Shown: positions 17,726 to 26,179 of the stretch, piece by piece
Numbering within the stretch: the first letter of the stretch is position 1
Layout of the letters: each line of letters begins with the position of its first letter
Assembly (NCBI RefSeq): GCF_036322585.1
Contig: NZ_AP024600.1
Span: forward strand, 4,030,001 to 4,094,000
Length of the DNA stretch: 64,000 bases
DNA from: Luteolibacter sp. LG18
GTDB lineage: Bacteria; Verrucomicrobiota; Verrucomicrobiia; Verrucomicrobiales; Akkermansiaceae
Direction of reading: 5' to 3'
Notes under the pieces: model-generated
What the model was told of the DNA's origin: nothing
Seen by the model: the letters and a program-made list of their open reading frames with translations, nothing else
Database searches by the model: none
Position numbers and translations under genes: made by a program

Positions 17726-19444
17726 ATGGGAAGAATGACGCGACGAGGATTCCGGTTGGGTGGTGTGGTGCTGGCCCTGATGGTGCCCGGGTTTCTATCG
17801 GCCGCGGGCTTCGCCGATCTTCTCGACGAATACAAGGCGGACCATGGTGATGTCGCCGCGTCGTATGACGTGCCCTATGCCGCCGCCGCGCTGGATCGAA
17901 AGGACGCGCTGACGAAGGCGTGGCAGGCGCGGCTGGAAACGGTCGACTACGCCAAGCTCGACGCCTCCGAGCGGATCGATTGGCACCTGCTGCACGCCTA
18001 CCTGATCGCCCGCCACGGGGACTCCGAACTGGAGCGGGCGCGGTGGAAGGAAATGGAGGCGATGCTGGCGTTTCTCCAGCCGCTGCAGGTGTTGATGGGG
18101 GACCGTTCGGCGCGGCAGGGCGTGAACGCGGAGGAGACGGCCGCCACCTTGTCCGCGGCAGCAGAGGCTCTGAAGGAACTCCGGAAGAAACTCGAACAGG
18201 GACATTTCAACGCCGACAACCTCAAGCCAAACCCGGTCGCCGCGGTGCGGATCGCGGGCGTGCTCGATGCCATGCGTTCCGAACTCGGACAGTGGTTTTC
18301 GTTCTACGATGGATTCCAGGCGGACTTCAGTTGGTGGACCCGCCAGCCAAAGGGAGTGCTCGACAAGGAACTCGAAACCACCGCCGCCTTCTTCCGCAAG
18401 GATCTCGCGGGCCTCAAGGGCGAGCCGGACGATCCGCTGATCGGCGACCCGATCGGCAAGGACGCGCTGACCCGCGAGCTGGCCGCCGAGATGATTCCCT
18501 ATAGCGCGGAAGAACTCCTCGCGATCGCGGAGAAGGAGTTCGCGTGGTGCGAGGCCGAGATGGCGAAAGCCGCCACCGCCATGGGCTGCAAGGATGGCAA
18601 GGAAGCGCTGGCGAAGGTGAAGGCCGACCACGCGGCGCCGGGTGGCCAGGCGGCGGTCGCGCAGGTGGAAGCGGAGAAGGCCATCCGTTTCCTCAAGGAC
18701 AAGGACCTCGTCACCGTGCCGCCGCTGGCCGCGGAAACGTGGGGCGTGGCGATGCTGGGCGTGGATGCTCAGAAGAGCCTGCCGTACGCCGCCTACAGCC
18801 GCCCCTCGATCCGGGTGGCGTATGCGCACGAGTCGATGTCCCACGAGGACAAGCTGATGGCGATGCGCGGGAACAACGCGGCCTTCCTCCACATCGTGAC
18901 GCCCCACGAGTTGATCCCCGGCCACCATCTCCAGTCGTTCATGGCGCGGCGTTACGCCACGGAACGCCAGATGTTCAGCACGCCGTTCCTGGTCGAAGGC
19001 TGGGCCCTCCACTGGGAGATGCTGCTGTGGGATCTCGGCTACACCGCCACGCCGCAGGAGAAGGTGGGCGCGCTGTTCTGGCGCATGCACCGGTGCGCGC
19101 GGGTCATCGTGAGCCTGAAGTTCCATCTCGGCGAGATGACGCCGGAGCAGATGGTGGATTTCCTGGTGGACCGCGTGGGCCACGAACGCGCCGGGGCGAC
19201 CTCCGAGGTGCGCCGTTACATCGGCGATGGCTACGGGCCGCTCTATCAGGCCGCCTACATGACCGGCGGGCTGCAATTACGCGCGCTCTATAAGGAACTG
19301 GTCGGCTCCGGAAAGATGAGCGTGCGGGACTTCCACGACCGCATCCTGCACGAGGGGCCGGTGCCGATCGAAATGATCCGCGCGGCCCTCAAGGGCGAGA
19401 AGCTGCCGAAGGACTGGAAACCCGCGTGGCGGTTCGCGGAGTGA
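17726..19444 (+). CDS. DUF885 family metallopeptidase-like protein
   Basis: The product is 572 residues with a basic start and hydrophobic segment (about 8-26) that reads as a signal peptide or lipid-free leader. The DUF885 signature is clear: HELIPGHHLQ at 394-403, in the HExxPGHxxQ form, and the downstream VEGWALHWE. The family is predicted to contain zinc-dependent peptidases, and some members hydrolyse small peptides or esters. His394, Glu395 and His400 or His401 are the likely site residues. It follows the cytochrome protein by 46 nt and may be in the same transcript. Confidence 0.85.
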   Translation: MGRMTRRGFRLGGVVLALMVPGFLSAAGFADLLDEYKADHGDVAASYDVPYAAAALDRKDALTKAWQARLETVDYAKLDASERIDWHLLHAYLIARHGDSELERARWKEMEAMLAFLQPLQVLMGDRSARQGVNAEETAATLSAAAEALKELRKKLEQGHFNADNLKPNPVAAVRIAGVLDAMRSELGQWFSFYDGFQADFSWWTRQPKGVLDKELETTAAFFRKDLAGLKGEPDDPLIGDPIGKDALTRELAAEMIPYSAEELLAIAEKEFAWCEAEMAKAATAMGCKDGKEALAKVKADHAAPGGQAAVAQVEAEKAIRFLKDKDLVTVPPLAAETWGVAMLGVDAQKSLPYAAYSRPSIRVAYAHESMSHEDKLMAMRGNNAAFLHIVTPHELIPGHHLQSFMARRYATERQMFSTPFLVEGWALHWEMLLWDLGYTATPQEKVGALFWRMHRCARVIVSLKFHLGEMTPEQMVDFLVDRVGHERAGATSEVRRYIGDGYGPLYQAAYMTGGLQLRALYKELVGSGKMSVRDFHDRILHEGPVPIEMIRAALKGEKLPKDWKPAWRFAE

Positions 19445-19504
19445 TTTTCACAACAGCTGCTGCCCGGAGCTTGGTCTGGCAATTCACCGTCCGGGAGGTT
19501 AGTG

Positions 19505-20335
19505 GTGGGCATGTTCGGGACCGATGGTGGCGCAGGCAAATTGTTGTGGGTCATGGTCGGGCTTTTGGCAGCGATGGTGCTGGCGGGAATCGGACTCCAA
19601 GGGGATCCGAAGGGTGGCAAGGCGTCGCATCGGCAAGCCGAACGCAATGAGTCGATCCACCGGGATACGGAAGTAATGGACGGCTACCTCCGGGAAAAGA
19701 TCCGGCAGGTTTCGGGTGAGCCGGATGGTGGTCGCTTGGATTCAAATCGATCGGCCGATTTGAAATCCGCTTCCGAGGATATGCGGAAACTTCAGACGTT
19801 CATCGATGCGGAGATCGCGGGGAGGGTTGCGATCAACACCGGCTACCAAGACGAAATCAATCGCTCGGGCTTCGCTGATTTCCTGAGCGCCGGGCATCTT
19901 GGCGACGATGCCAGCTATCAAACGGCCGGGGAGAATATCGCGAAGGGACGCGCGATCATGGAGCGGTGGAAGGAGCGGCAGGAAGTCTATGAAGCCGATT
20001 CCTCCCGGCGCTTGGCCGAAGCCGATCTTCCGCCGCACGTCCGGCAGGGCCTTGAGATGGGGGCTGTGGTCTCCGGTGAACGGAAGACCAAGGATGCCGC
20101 GGCGTTTTGGGCCCTGGAACAGGAAAAGTTCGCGGGGTTGGAGGAGCTTCTGAAGATGCTCGAAGAGACGCGTGAGGCCTGGGGGACTGTCGATGGCAAG
20201 ATCGCGTTCGAGCGAAAGGAAGATCTGGAGCGCTTCAACGGGCTGTTCGACGGGCTGACCCAGATCGCTGGTAAGCAGCAGGAACTGCGCAAACAAGCCC
20301 TGGAAGCGGTCAAGAAGGTCGTGGACTCGCCTTGA
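19505..20335 (+). CDS. Membrane-anchored coiled-coil protein of unknown function
   Basis: A GGGAGG sequence at 19493-19498 lies six bases before GTG 19505; ATG 19511 and GTG 19502 are alternatives. The product is about 276 residues: one membrane segment at about 12-30 near the N-terminus, then a highly charged, mostly helical and coiled-coil-prone region rich in Glu, Lys and Arg to the end. I recognise no domain. It lies after the DUF885 gene and is convergent with the ABC-F gene 13 nt away. Coding character looks real (no internal stops and a good ribosome site). Confidence 0.6.
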   Translation: MGMFGTDGGAGKLLWVMVGLLAAMVLAGIGLQGDPKGGKASHRQAERNESIHRDTEVMDGYLREKIRQVSGEPDGGRLDSNRSADLKSASEDMRKLQTFIDAEIAGRVAINTGYQDEINRSGFADFLSAGHLGDDASYQTAGENIAKGRAIMERWKERQEVYEADSSRRLAEADLPPHVRQGLEMGAVVSGERKTKDAAAFWALEQEKFAGLEELLKMLEETREAWGTVDGKIAFERKEDLERFNGLFDGLTQIAGKQQELRKQALEAVKKVVDSP

Positions 20336-20348
20336 CCTCCCGCGCCGC

Positions 20349-22364
20349 TCACCCGCCGAACTGCGCGGAGAGCTTCTCGATCTCGTCGGAGAGCTCGCCC
20401 CAGCGCGAGTAGGCGGTTTCCAACTGGCCGGTCACGTTGGCGACGGCGTTGGTGGCCTGGCGGAACTTGTCGGGGTCGGCGGCGATCTCCGGGTTCGAGA
20501 GGTGATCGGTGAGGGTCACCTGAGCGGCTTCCAGTTCGGCGATCTTCTTTTCGAGCGAGGCGAATTCGTCCTCCAGCGGCTTGAGCACCTTGGCGCGCTT
20601 CTGGCGCAGCTCGGCGTCCTGGCGGCGCTGGTCCTTGCGGTTGCCCGAGGTTTCCGCCGGAGCGGCGACCGGCTCGGGGGCAACGATCGGCTTGATCACC
20701 GGGGTGGCCGGGCGCTTGGAAAGTTTCGCCGGGGAATTCCGCTCGGCCTTCTCCTCCTCGGCGATCTTGTCGAGGTAGTAGGTGATGTTGCCCACGAACA
20801 CGCGGGGATCCTCGCCGGGGCGGAATTCGAGGGTCTTCGTGACCAGCGGGTCGAGGAAGTAGCGGTTGTGGGACACGATCATCACCGTGCCGGAGTAGTC
20901 GATCAGCGCGCGCTGGAGCACGTCCTGCGACTGCATGTCTAGGTGGTTCGTCGGCTCGTCCAGGATCAGGAAGTTCGCCGGCTGGAGCAGCATGCGGACG
21001 AGGGCGACGCGGGAGCGCTCGCCGCCGGACAGCACGCCGACCTTCTTGAAGACATCGTCACCGCGGAACAGGAAGCAGCCGAGGAGATTGCGGGCCTGGG
21101 CGACGTTCTCGCGGCTGGCGACCTCCTCGACGGTCTGGAGCACCGTCTTGGTGGGATCGAGTTCGTCGGCGTGGTTCTGGGAGAAGAACGAGGTGGCAAC
21201 CTTGTGGCCGAAGTTGTGGGCGCCATGGTCCGGAGCCTCCTGGCCGGTGATCATCCGGCAGAAGGTCGACTTGCCCGCGCCGTTCGGTCCGACGATGGCG
21301 ATCTTCTCGCCGCGGGTGGCTTCGAAGTCGAAGTCCTTGAAAATCTGGAGGTGGCCGTAGGCCTTCGAGACGCTGTCCAGCTTCGCCACCGATTGGCCGG
21401 AAGCGGGTGGGGATGGGAAGCGGAAGTTCATCACCGCGTCGTCCTGCTCGGGGGCCGGGATGCGCTCGATCTTGTCGAGCATCTTGATGCGGGACTGGAC
21501 CAGCGTGGCCTTGTTAGCGGAGGCGCGGAAGCGGTCGATGAAGCGCTGGATGTCGGCGATCTCGCGCTGCTGGGCGGTGTATTGCTTCAGCCGGATCTCC
21601 TTCCGCAGCACCGACTCGCGTTCGAAGTAGGAGAAGTTCCCCGCGTATTCCTCCGCACGGCCGTGGCTGAAAGCGATGGTGCGGGTGCAGAGCGTGTCGA
21701 GCAGTCCGCGGTCGTGGGAAATCAGCAGGATCGCGCCCGGATAGCTCTTCAGGTATTCCTCCACCCAGCGCTGGGTGCCGATGTCGAGGTGGTTCGTCGG
21801 TTCGTCCAGCAGCAGGGCGGCGGGTTCCTGGAGGAACAGCTTCGCCATCGCGATGCGCATCTGCCAGCCACCGGAGAACTCGCCGCAATCACGGGTGAAG
21901 TCCTTTTTGCTGAACCCGAGGCCCTGCAGCACGCTCTCGATCTTCGGCTTCATGCGGTCCGGATCGACGTCATCGAGCAGCAGCTCCAGCTCGCCGATCT
22001 CCTCCAGCAGGTCACCGTAGGGAGAGGAACGCGGATCGAGCTTCTCCAGCTCGTTGGAAAGGCGGTCGATCTTCTCGCGCAGGGCGATCGTCTCGCCGAA
22101 GGCGGACTCGGTTTCGTCCCACAGGGTGCGGCCTTTCACGTGGATGCCCTCCTGCGGTAGGTAGCCGATACGGGTGCCCTTCGGCATGTTGATCCGGCCG
22201 GCGGACGGTTGGATGATGCCCGCGATGCACTTCATCAACGTCGATTTCCCCGCGCCGTTATGGCCGGCGAAGGCGATGCGCTCTTTCGCCTGCACGGTGA
22301 AGGCGAGGTCGGAGAACAGGACGCGGGCGCCGTATTCGACGCGGAGGGACTGGATGGAAAGCAT
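20349..22364 (-). CDS. ABC-F family ribosome-associated ATPase
   Basis: The 671-residue soluble protein has two ABC domains and no membrane segment. Walker A motifs are GHNGAGKST at 34-42 and GPNGAGKST at 359-367. Signature motifs are FSGGWQMR and LSGGERSR; both Walker B motifs read LDEPTNHLD. A linker between the domains and a C-terminal coiled coil rich in Lys and Glu are typical of the Uup/ABCF3 branch. ABC-F proteins bind the ribosomal E site and relieve stalled or misfolded states; some protect against antibiotics. Which subtype this is cannot be set by eye. Confidence 0.92.
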   Translation of the reverse strand: MLSIQSLRVEYGARVLFSDLAFTVQAKERIAFAGHNGAGKSTLMKCIAGIIQPSAGRINMPKGTRIGYLPQEGIHVKGRTLWDETESAFGETIALREKIDRLSNELEKLDPRSSPYGDLLEEIGELELLLDDVDPDRMKPKIESVLQGLGFSKKDFTRDCGEFSGGWQMRIAMAKLFLQEPAALLLDEPTNHLDIGTQRWVEEYLKSYPGAILLISHDRGLLDTLCTRTIAFSHGRAEEYAGNFSYFERESVLRKEIRLKQYTAQQREIADIQRFIDRFRASANKATLVQSRIKMLDKIERIPAPEQDDAVMNFRFPSPPASGQSVAKLDSVSKAYGHLQIFKDFDFEATRGEKIAIVGPNGAGKSTFCRMITGQEAPDHGAHNFGHKVATSFFSQNHADELDPTKTVLQTVEEVASRENVAQARNLLGCFLFRGDDVFKKVGVLSGGERSRVALVRMLLQPANFLILDEPTNHLDMQSQDVLQRALIDYSGTVMIVSHNRYFLDPLVTKTLEFRPGEDPRVFVGNITYYLDKIAEEEKAERNSPAKLSKRPATPVIKPIVAPEPVAAPAETSGNRKDQRRQDAELRQKRAKVLKPLEDEFASLEKKIAELEAAQVTLTDHLSNPEIAADPDKFRQATNAVANVTGQLETAYSRWGELSDEIEKLSAQFGG

Positions 22365-22403
22365 GAGGCGGCGGGAAGTTCTTCACTTCCAACCGCCTGG
22401 TCA

Positions 22404-22436
22404 ATCGGGAATGGCGGAATCTCCGCCATCCCCGAT
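22404..22436 (-). terminator. Hairpin at end of the exported-protein operon
   Basis: A 15-bp stem (22404-22418 with 22422-22436, one mismatch) with a 3-nt loop lies right at the stop codon of the gene that ends at 22436. The sequence after it on the minus strand is TTGACC, so the U-tract is weak. It probably reduces read-through into the ABC-F gene. Confidence 0.5.
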
Positions 22437-23482
22437 CAATAGTCCACCATCGTTGCCTGGACGTTCAGGGTGCGATCCACCGTGATCGTCATGTAAGAGA
22501 GGCGCTCGGTGCCGAAGACCGTCTTGGTCAGCAGTTCGAGCGTGTAGACCCCGTCGGTCTTGAAAACGGAATCCCAGTTGGTGAGCGTCAGGGTGCGGGT
22601 GTCGGCCTTTTCCTGGTCGAGCACCAGCATCGATCCCGGGACGGTGGTGCCCACGGTGCCGAGCACCGGGTTGCCGGGGTAGACCTGGAGCCAGGTGTCG
22701 CTGCGGGGATAGAGGTCCTGGAGCGGCAGGGTGACGGTGGGGGCCTTGAAGCGGATCGTGTCGCCGTTGGCCAGACCGCTGATCGAGCCGGACGGCACCG
22801 GCAGGATCTGGATGTAGCCGGAGGCGATCTGGGTTTGGACGATGGTGGAATCCGCCAGCGCATGGACGAGGTACCACTCCTCGCCGCTGACCTTGGTGGC
22901 GAGCTGGCCGGCAGCCGGGGTCAGGCCGGTCACCGGATAGGTGGTGGCGGTGAGACCGTTGGTCTGGATGTAGGAGGTGGATTTCGGGGTTCCCGCCGTG
23001 GCCTGGGCCATGGTCAGGGTGCCGCCGGCCGGGTAGGACGTGGTGAAACGCTGGACGAGCACCTTTTTCGCGGCGTCCGGGATGACCGTGCCGCCGCTGG
23101 TGGTGGTGCCGGAAACCAGGCCGGCCACGTTGATGTTGACCGTGAAGGGCTTGTCGGCGCGGGTCCGGGTGACCTTGGTGTAGGGGTCCTGGGAAGTGAT
23201 CGTCACCGTGGCGGTGGGCACGTAGGCACCCACCAGCTTCTGGTCGAGCAGGTAGCTGACATTGCCGCTGGTCTTCACGGCGTAGAGCTGGAACAGCGCG
23301 CCATTCGTCTCCAGCGCGAGCTGGGAAGCGGACGAGCCGGTGAGGGCGGTGAAGGGCATGTCCCACACCACGCCGGTGCTTTGCTGTGTCTGGCGGATGA
23401 AGGTGGTGTAGCCGGTGGTCTGGGCCGCGAGCGGGGAGATCGCGGCGGCGGTGGCGAGGGCGGTGAACAGCAGGGCTTTCAT
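22436..23482 (-). CDS. Exported protein of unknown function (348 residues)
   Basis: The ATG at 23482 overlaps the upstream stop as ATGA and opens a clear signal peptide (MKALLFTALATAAAISPLAAQ). The mature part is rich in Thr, Ser, Gly and Val and predicted all-beta, with alternating segments that look like tandem Ig-like or fibre domains. There are no cysteines of note and no catalytic motif that I recognise. It is the last gene of three exported-protein genes in a row and ends in a hairpin. It may be a surface or matrix component. Confidence 0.65.
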   Translation of the reverse strand: MKALLFTALATAAAISPLAAQTTGYTTFIRQTQQSTGVVWDMPFTALTGSSASQLALETNGALFQLYAVKTSGNVSYLLDQKLVGAYVPTATVTITSQDPYTKVTRTRADKPFTVNINVAGLVSGTTTSGGTVIPDAAKKVLVQRFTTSYPAGGTLTMAQATAGTPKSTSYIQTNGLTATTYPVTGLTPAAGQLATKVSGEEWYLVHALADSTIVQTQIASGYIQILPVPSGSISGLANGDTIRFKAPTVTLPLQDLYPRSDTWLQVYPGNPVLGTVGTTVPGSMLVLDQEKADTRTLTLTNWDSVFKTDGVYTLELLTKTVFGTERLSYMTITVDRTLNVQATMVDY

Positions 23483-24003
23483 GGCTTCGCGGCGGTGGGG
23501 GTTTTGAACGAGATGGCCCCGCCCTGATGGGTGGCGACCACGATCTTGTTCTGGCTGGCCCAGAACTTGGCGGTTTCCGGCTTGATGCCTTCCTGTCCGG
23601 CGGCTTGGGCGATGCTGACTTCCTGGCTCGACACCCATTGGCGGTTGGCGGCGAGGAAATCCTGCAGCGGGACGAGCGTGCCTTCCTGCGGGGCGTTCAC
23701 CCGGCTTTGCAAGGCGGCGGGCACGTAGACCAGCGCGCCTTTCGGAACCAGCGTCCACTGTCCGTTGGCGGACAGGATCTGGGAGGTTTCGAAAATCCCC
23801 TCCGGAGCCTTGTGGATCACGCGGGTCTCACCGGTCACCGGTTCTCCCGGCAGCGGACGCGCCGCCTGGCTGGCGCGCATCTTGGCAGCCATTTGTTCGG
23901 GAGTGGTGATGTCCGTCATCGCCGGATCGGCGTGCGCCTGGAGGCAGGCGAGCAGCGCGAGTCCGGAGAGAACCGTCGGGTGGGTGAAACCGCGGGCTTT
24001 CAT
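23479..24003 (-). CDS. Exported protein of unknown function (174 residues)
   Basis: The start at 24003 gives MKARGFTHPTVLSGLALLACLQAHA, a signal peptide. The mature 150 residues have a helical N-part (QMAAKMRASQAAR), then a beta-rich part with FETSQILSANGQWTLVPKGA, and a helix that may pack at the end. I do not recognise a family. The stop overlaps the next start by four bases, so the two products are probably made in fixed ratio. The upstream exported-protein gene ends 20 nt before. Confidence 0.65.
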   Translation of the reverse strand: MKARGFTHPTVLSGLALLACLQAHADPAMTDITTPEQMAAKMRASQAARPLPGEPVTGETRVIHKAPEGIFETSQILSANGQWTLVPKGALVYVPAALQSRVNAPQEGTLVPLQDFLAANRQWVSSQEVSIAQAAGQEGIKPETAKFWASQNKIVVATHQGGAISFKTPTAAKP

Positions 24004-24023
24004 GGGGTGGGGTGAATCGGGGA

Positions 24024-24740
24024 TTATTCGAAGGTGACGAGCATCACCAGGTCCTGCAGGTCGAAGCCGGAGGCCTTCGTGTCGGTCTGGCCGAGCTCAT
24101 ACAGGATGATCAGGTCTTTCGGGCCGATGCTGATCTTCTTGGTGGTCGAGTTGATGTAGGGCTTCAGGAAGCTCTCGATCTCGCCTTGTTGGAAGGCCGG
24201 GGTGGTGTCCGGAACGGCGTCGCCGTTCTTGAGCATCACCACGTTCGGGGAGGTGGTTCCGGTGTTGTAGAGGGTGAGCCAGCCGGAACGGTAGCCGCGG
24301 CCGCCGAAATCGAGCTTGGTGTTCTTGGTGATGGTCTTCTGCACGAGGATCGTGCTCGGGACCACCGTGGTCTGGAGACCGCTGAAGGCCGTGACCCACG
24401 CGCTGCCGTTGGTGCGGTAGAACGCCTGGACGGTGAGGTAGGAGGTGAGGGATTCCTGGAAGGAGGCACCGAGCACCCGGATTTTCATCGTCACATCCTG
24501 CTTCGGCACCACGGTGTTCGGCGGGATGATGTCGACGACCGTGCTGATTTCGCTCGGGAACTCGACGTTCCAGGTCAGGGTTGGCTTCAGCCCGACCCGG
24601 AGCAGGTCGGCGCTGGTGGTCAGGGTGCCGCGGGGGACCGATTCGGTCGTGGCGGCTTTGGAGGCAGGGGCCAGTGCAGCCGCGATCAGAGACAGCGCTG
24701 CAAGTACGATGGCCCGCGGGGGGAGCGGGATACGTTTCAT
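24024..24740 (-). CDS. Exported protein of unknown function (238 residues)
   Basis: Start at 24740 (MKRIPLPPRAIVLAALSLIA) gives a long signal peptide; an ATG at 24758 would add six residues. The mature protein is beta-rich and Thr/Val-rich, with short motifs such as TLTWNVEFPSEI and DIIPPN. The end (FDLQDLVMLVTFE) is amphipathic. It is the first gene of the three-gene exported cluster, 20 nt before the next. No family is recognised. Its upstream region holds a short palindrome, CGTAGGAACCTACG (24834-24847), that might be an operator. Confidence 0.65.
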   Translation of the reverse strand: MKRIPLPPRAIVLAALSLIAAALAPASKAATTESVPRGTLTTSADLLRVGLKPTLTWNVEFPSEISTVVDIIPPNTVVPKQDVTMKIRVLGASFQESLTSYLTVQAFYRTNGSAWVTAFSGLQTTVVPSTILVQKTITKNTKLDFGGRGYRSGWLTLYNTGTTSPNVVMLKNGDAVPDTTPAFQQGEIESFLKPYINSTTKKISIGPKDLIILYELGQTDTKASGFDLQDLVMLVTFE

Positions 24741-24886
24741 GGTTGTGGGGGGAAACAACAGTCTGAAAGTGCATGGGGTGAACTTTCAAACCGCCGTCAC
24801 CTTATGCCTCACCCCGCTGAAATTCAACGCATTCGTAGGAACCTACGCGATTGCGGGGGAATTTAAATTGAACGCCCGAATACAGA

Positions 24887-24920
24887 AAATCCCCGCCAGT
24901 ACAAGGACTGGCGGGGATTT
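24887..24920 (-). terminator. Rho-independent terminator of the cyclophilin gene
   Basis: A perfect 14-bp inverted repeat (24887-24900 and 24907-24920) with a 6-nt loop lies 53 nt past the stop of the cyclophilin gene. On the minus strand the stem is followed by TTTTCTGTATTC, a good U-tract. It is the strongest terminator in this part of the window. Confidence 0.85.
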
Positions 24921-24972
24921 GAAGATGTTAGATGGAGGTGGAAATCAGGGGATATTCCACATATCCGAAATA

Positions 24973-25515
24973 TCAACGATCCAAGATGGAGTTCCAATGC
25001 TCGACATGATCCTTCTTGCTTTCGAACAGCGCGGAGGCGTCGTCATGGATGGTGATCGAGGTGATCTTGTCGCCGGTGCCGTTGTATTTGCAGCCGCGCT
25101 CGCCGGTGTTGTTCTTGCCGGTGATGGCCTTCACGATGTCCAGGCCTTTGGTGACCTCGCCGAAGACCGAGTGGCGGTCGTCGAGGAACTGGGTCGGGAC
25201 GTGGGTGACGAAGAACTGCGAGCCGTTGGTGCCTGGACCGGCATTGGCCATCGAGAAGATCCCCGGCTTGTTGTGGCGGAGCTCCGGGTGGAACTCGTCG
25301 CCGAACTTGTAGCCCGGACCGCCGCGGCCGGACTCGGTCGGGTCACCGCCCTGGATCATGAAACCGTCCACCACGCGGTGGAAAGCCACGCCGTTGTAGT
25401 AACCGCGCTTGGCGAGGTTCAGGAAGTTGGCGGAAGTCAGCGGCGCCTTGTCGGCGAAAATCGTGGCGTCCACGTCGCCGGCGGTGGTGTGGAGAGTGAT
25501 GCGGATGTCGGACAT
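24973..25515 (-). CDS. ppiB: Peptidyl-prolyl cis-trans isomerase (cyclophilin)
   Basis: The ATG at 25515 (MSDIRITLHTTAGD) is preferred over an in-frame codon at 25557, which would add unrelated residues. The product is 180 residues and cytoplasmic. The catalytic groove is complete: FHRVVDGFMIQGGD at 45-58 (Arg47, Phe52, Gln55), FSMAN and GSQFFVT. It speeds proline isomerisation during folding. The leader region carries two direct copies of GAATCCAGAGTCC (25523-25535, 25537-25549), 14 nt apart. It ends in a strong terminator and is probably a single-gene transcript. Confidence 0.92.
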   Translation of the reverse strand: MSDIRITLHTTAGDVDATIFADKAPLTSANFLNLAKRGYYNGVAFHRVVDGFMIQGGDPTESGRGGPGYKFGDEFHPELRHNKPGIFSMANAGPGTNGSQFFVTHVPTQFLDDRHSVFGEVTKGLDIVKAITGKNNTGERGCKYNGTGDKITSITIHDDASALFESKKDHVEHWNSILDR

Positions 25516-26179
25516 GGGGGGAGAATCCAGAGTCCGGAATCCAGAGTCCAGAACCAAGAGAAGAGGAGTGGGATTGGTAGGGAAAGGGGGAAGCTTTGAA
25601 CAAAAGGGTTCAAAGGACCTCGTTTCCTTGAAGGCTGATCACGCTTTCAAGCGACTCGACCACATCGAGACCCGAGCCCGGTCGAACCCCGGTGTCCGAA
25701 GCGGCGTCCGATCAACAGGGGGAGGGTGAATCGAGAGTGTTTGAATCGAAGGCGATGCGCTTAAGAATAATATAATTTATTTGTTTTGGTGGGTGAAAGG
25801 GGGCAGGGAGGAATGGTCTGTTCTGAGTAAAATGGAAAATATTACATTAAGTGTTTGTAATTAAGGTGTTGTATTTGATTGGGGTCTTTGTTTTAGGGCG
25901 GAATAGCCCTTTAGGTTTGGCGCATGGAATGTTCGGTAGGTTGGGTGGTTTGTTTTGTTCTGCGCAAAAAAGAAAAAAAATAATGTTGTGGCGCAGCGCG
26001 CGTGCGGTAGCGTGCCGACGAATCCTCCCGTTTGTCCTCCTGTTCTTCGCGGCGGTCTGCCGGTCGAGATCAGCGGGGGCCGAATGGTTCATTGCTACCC
26101 GCACTGCCTGGTTTTGCCCCCGCGGATCGCTTGGGAACCGGGCTGCGCTCTTTGAAAGCCCCACTTCAAAAACCACTCC
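25516..26179. other. Gene-free stretch with AT-rich core
   Basis: These 664 bases hold no convincing gene on either strand. The part from about 25741 to 25990 is strikingly AT-rich against the GC-rich surroundings and includes TATAAT at 25771-25776 and an A-rich tract at about 25966-25983. It separates the divergent cyclophilin and beta-repeat giant genes and probably carries their promoters, with possible A-tract curvature or UP-element function. No tRNA or structured RNA was recognised. Confidence 0.6.

Noticed and set aside
25660..25700. T-arm-like sequence (GGTTCGA on the minus strand)
   Set aside because: No acceptor stem, D-arm or anticodon arm can be built around it, so it is not a tRNA.
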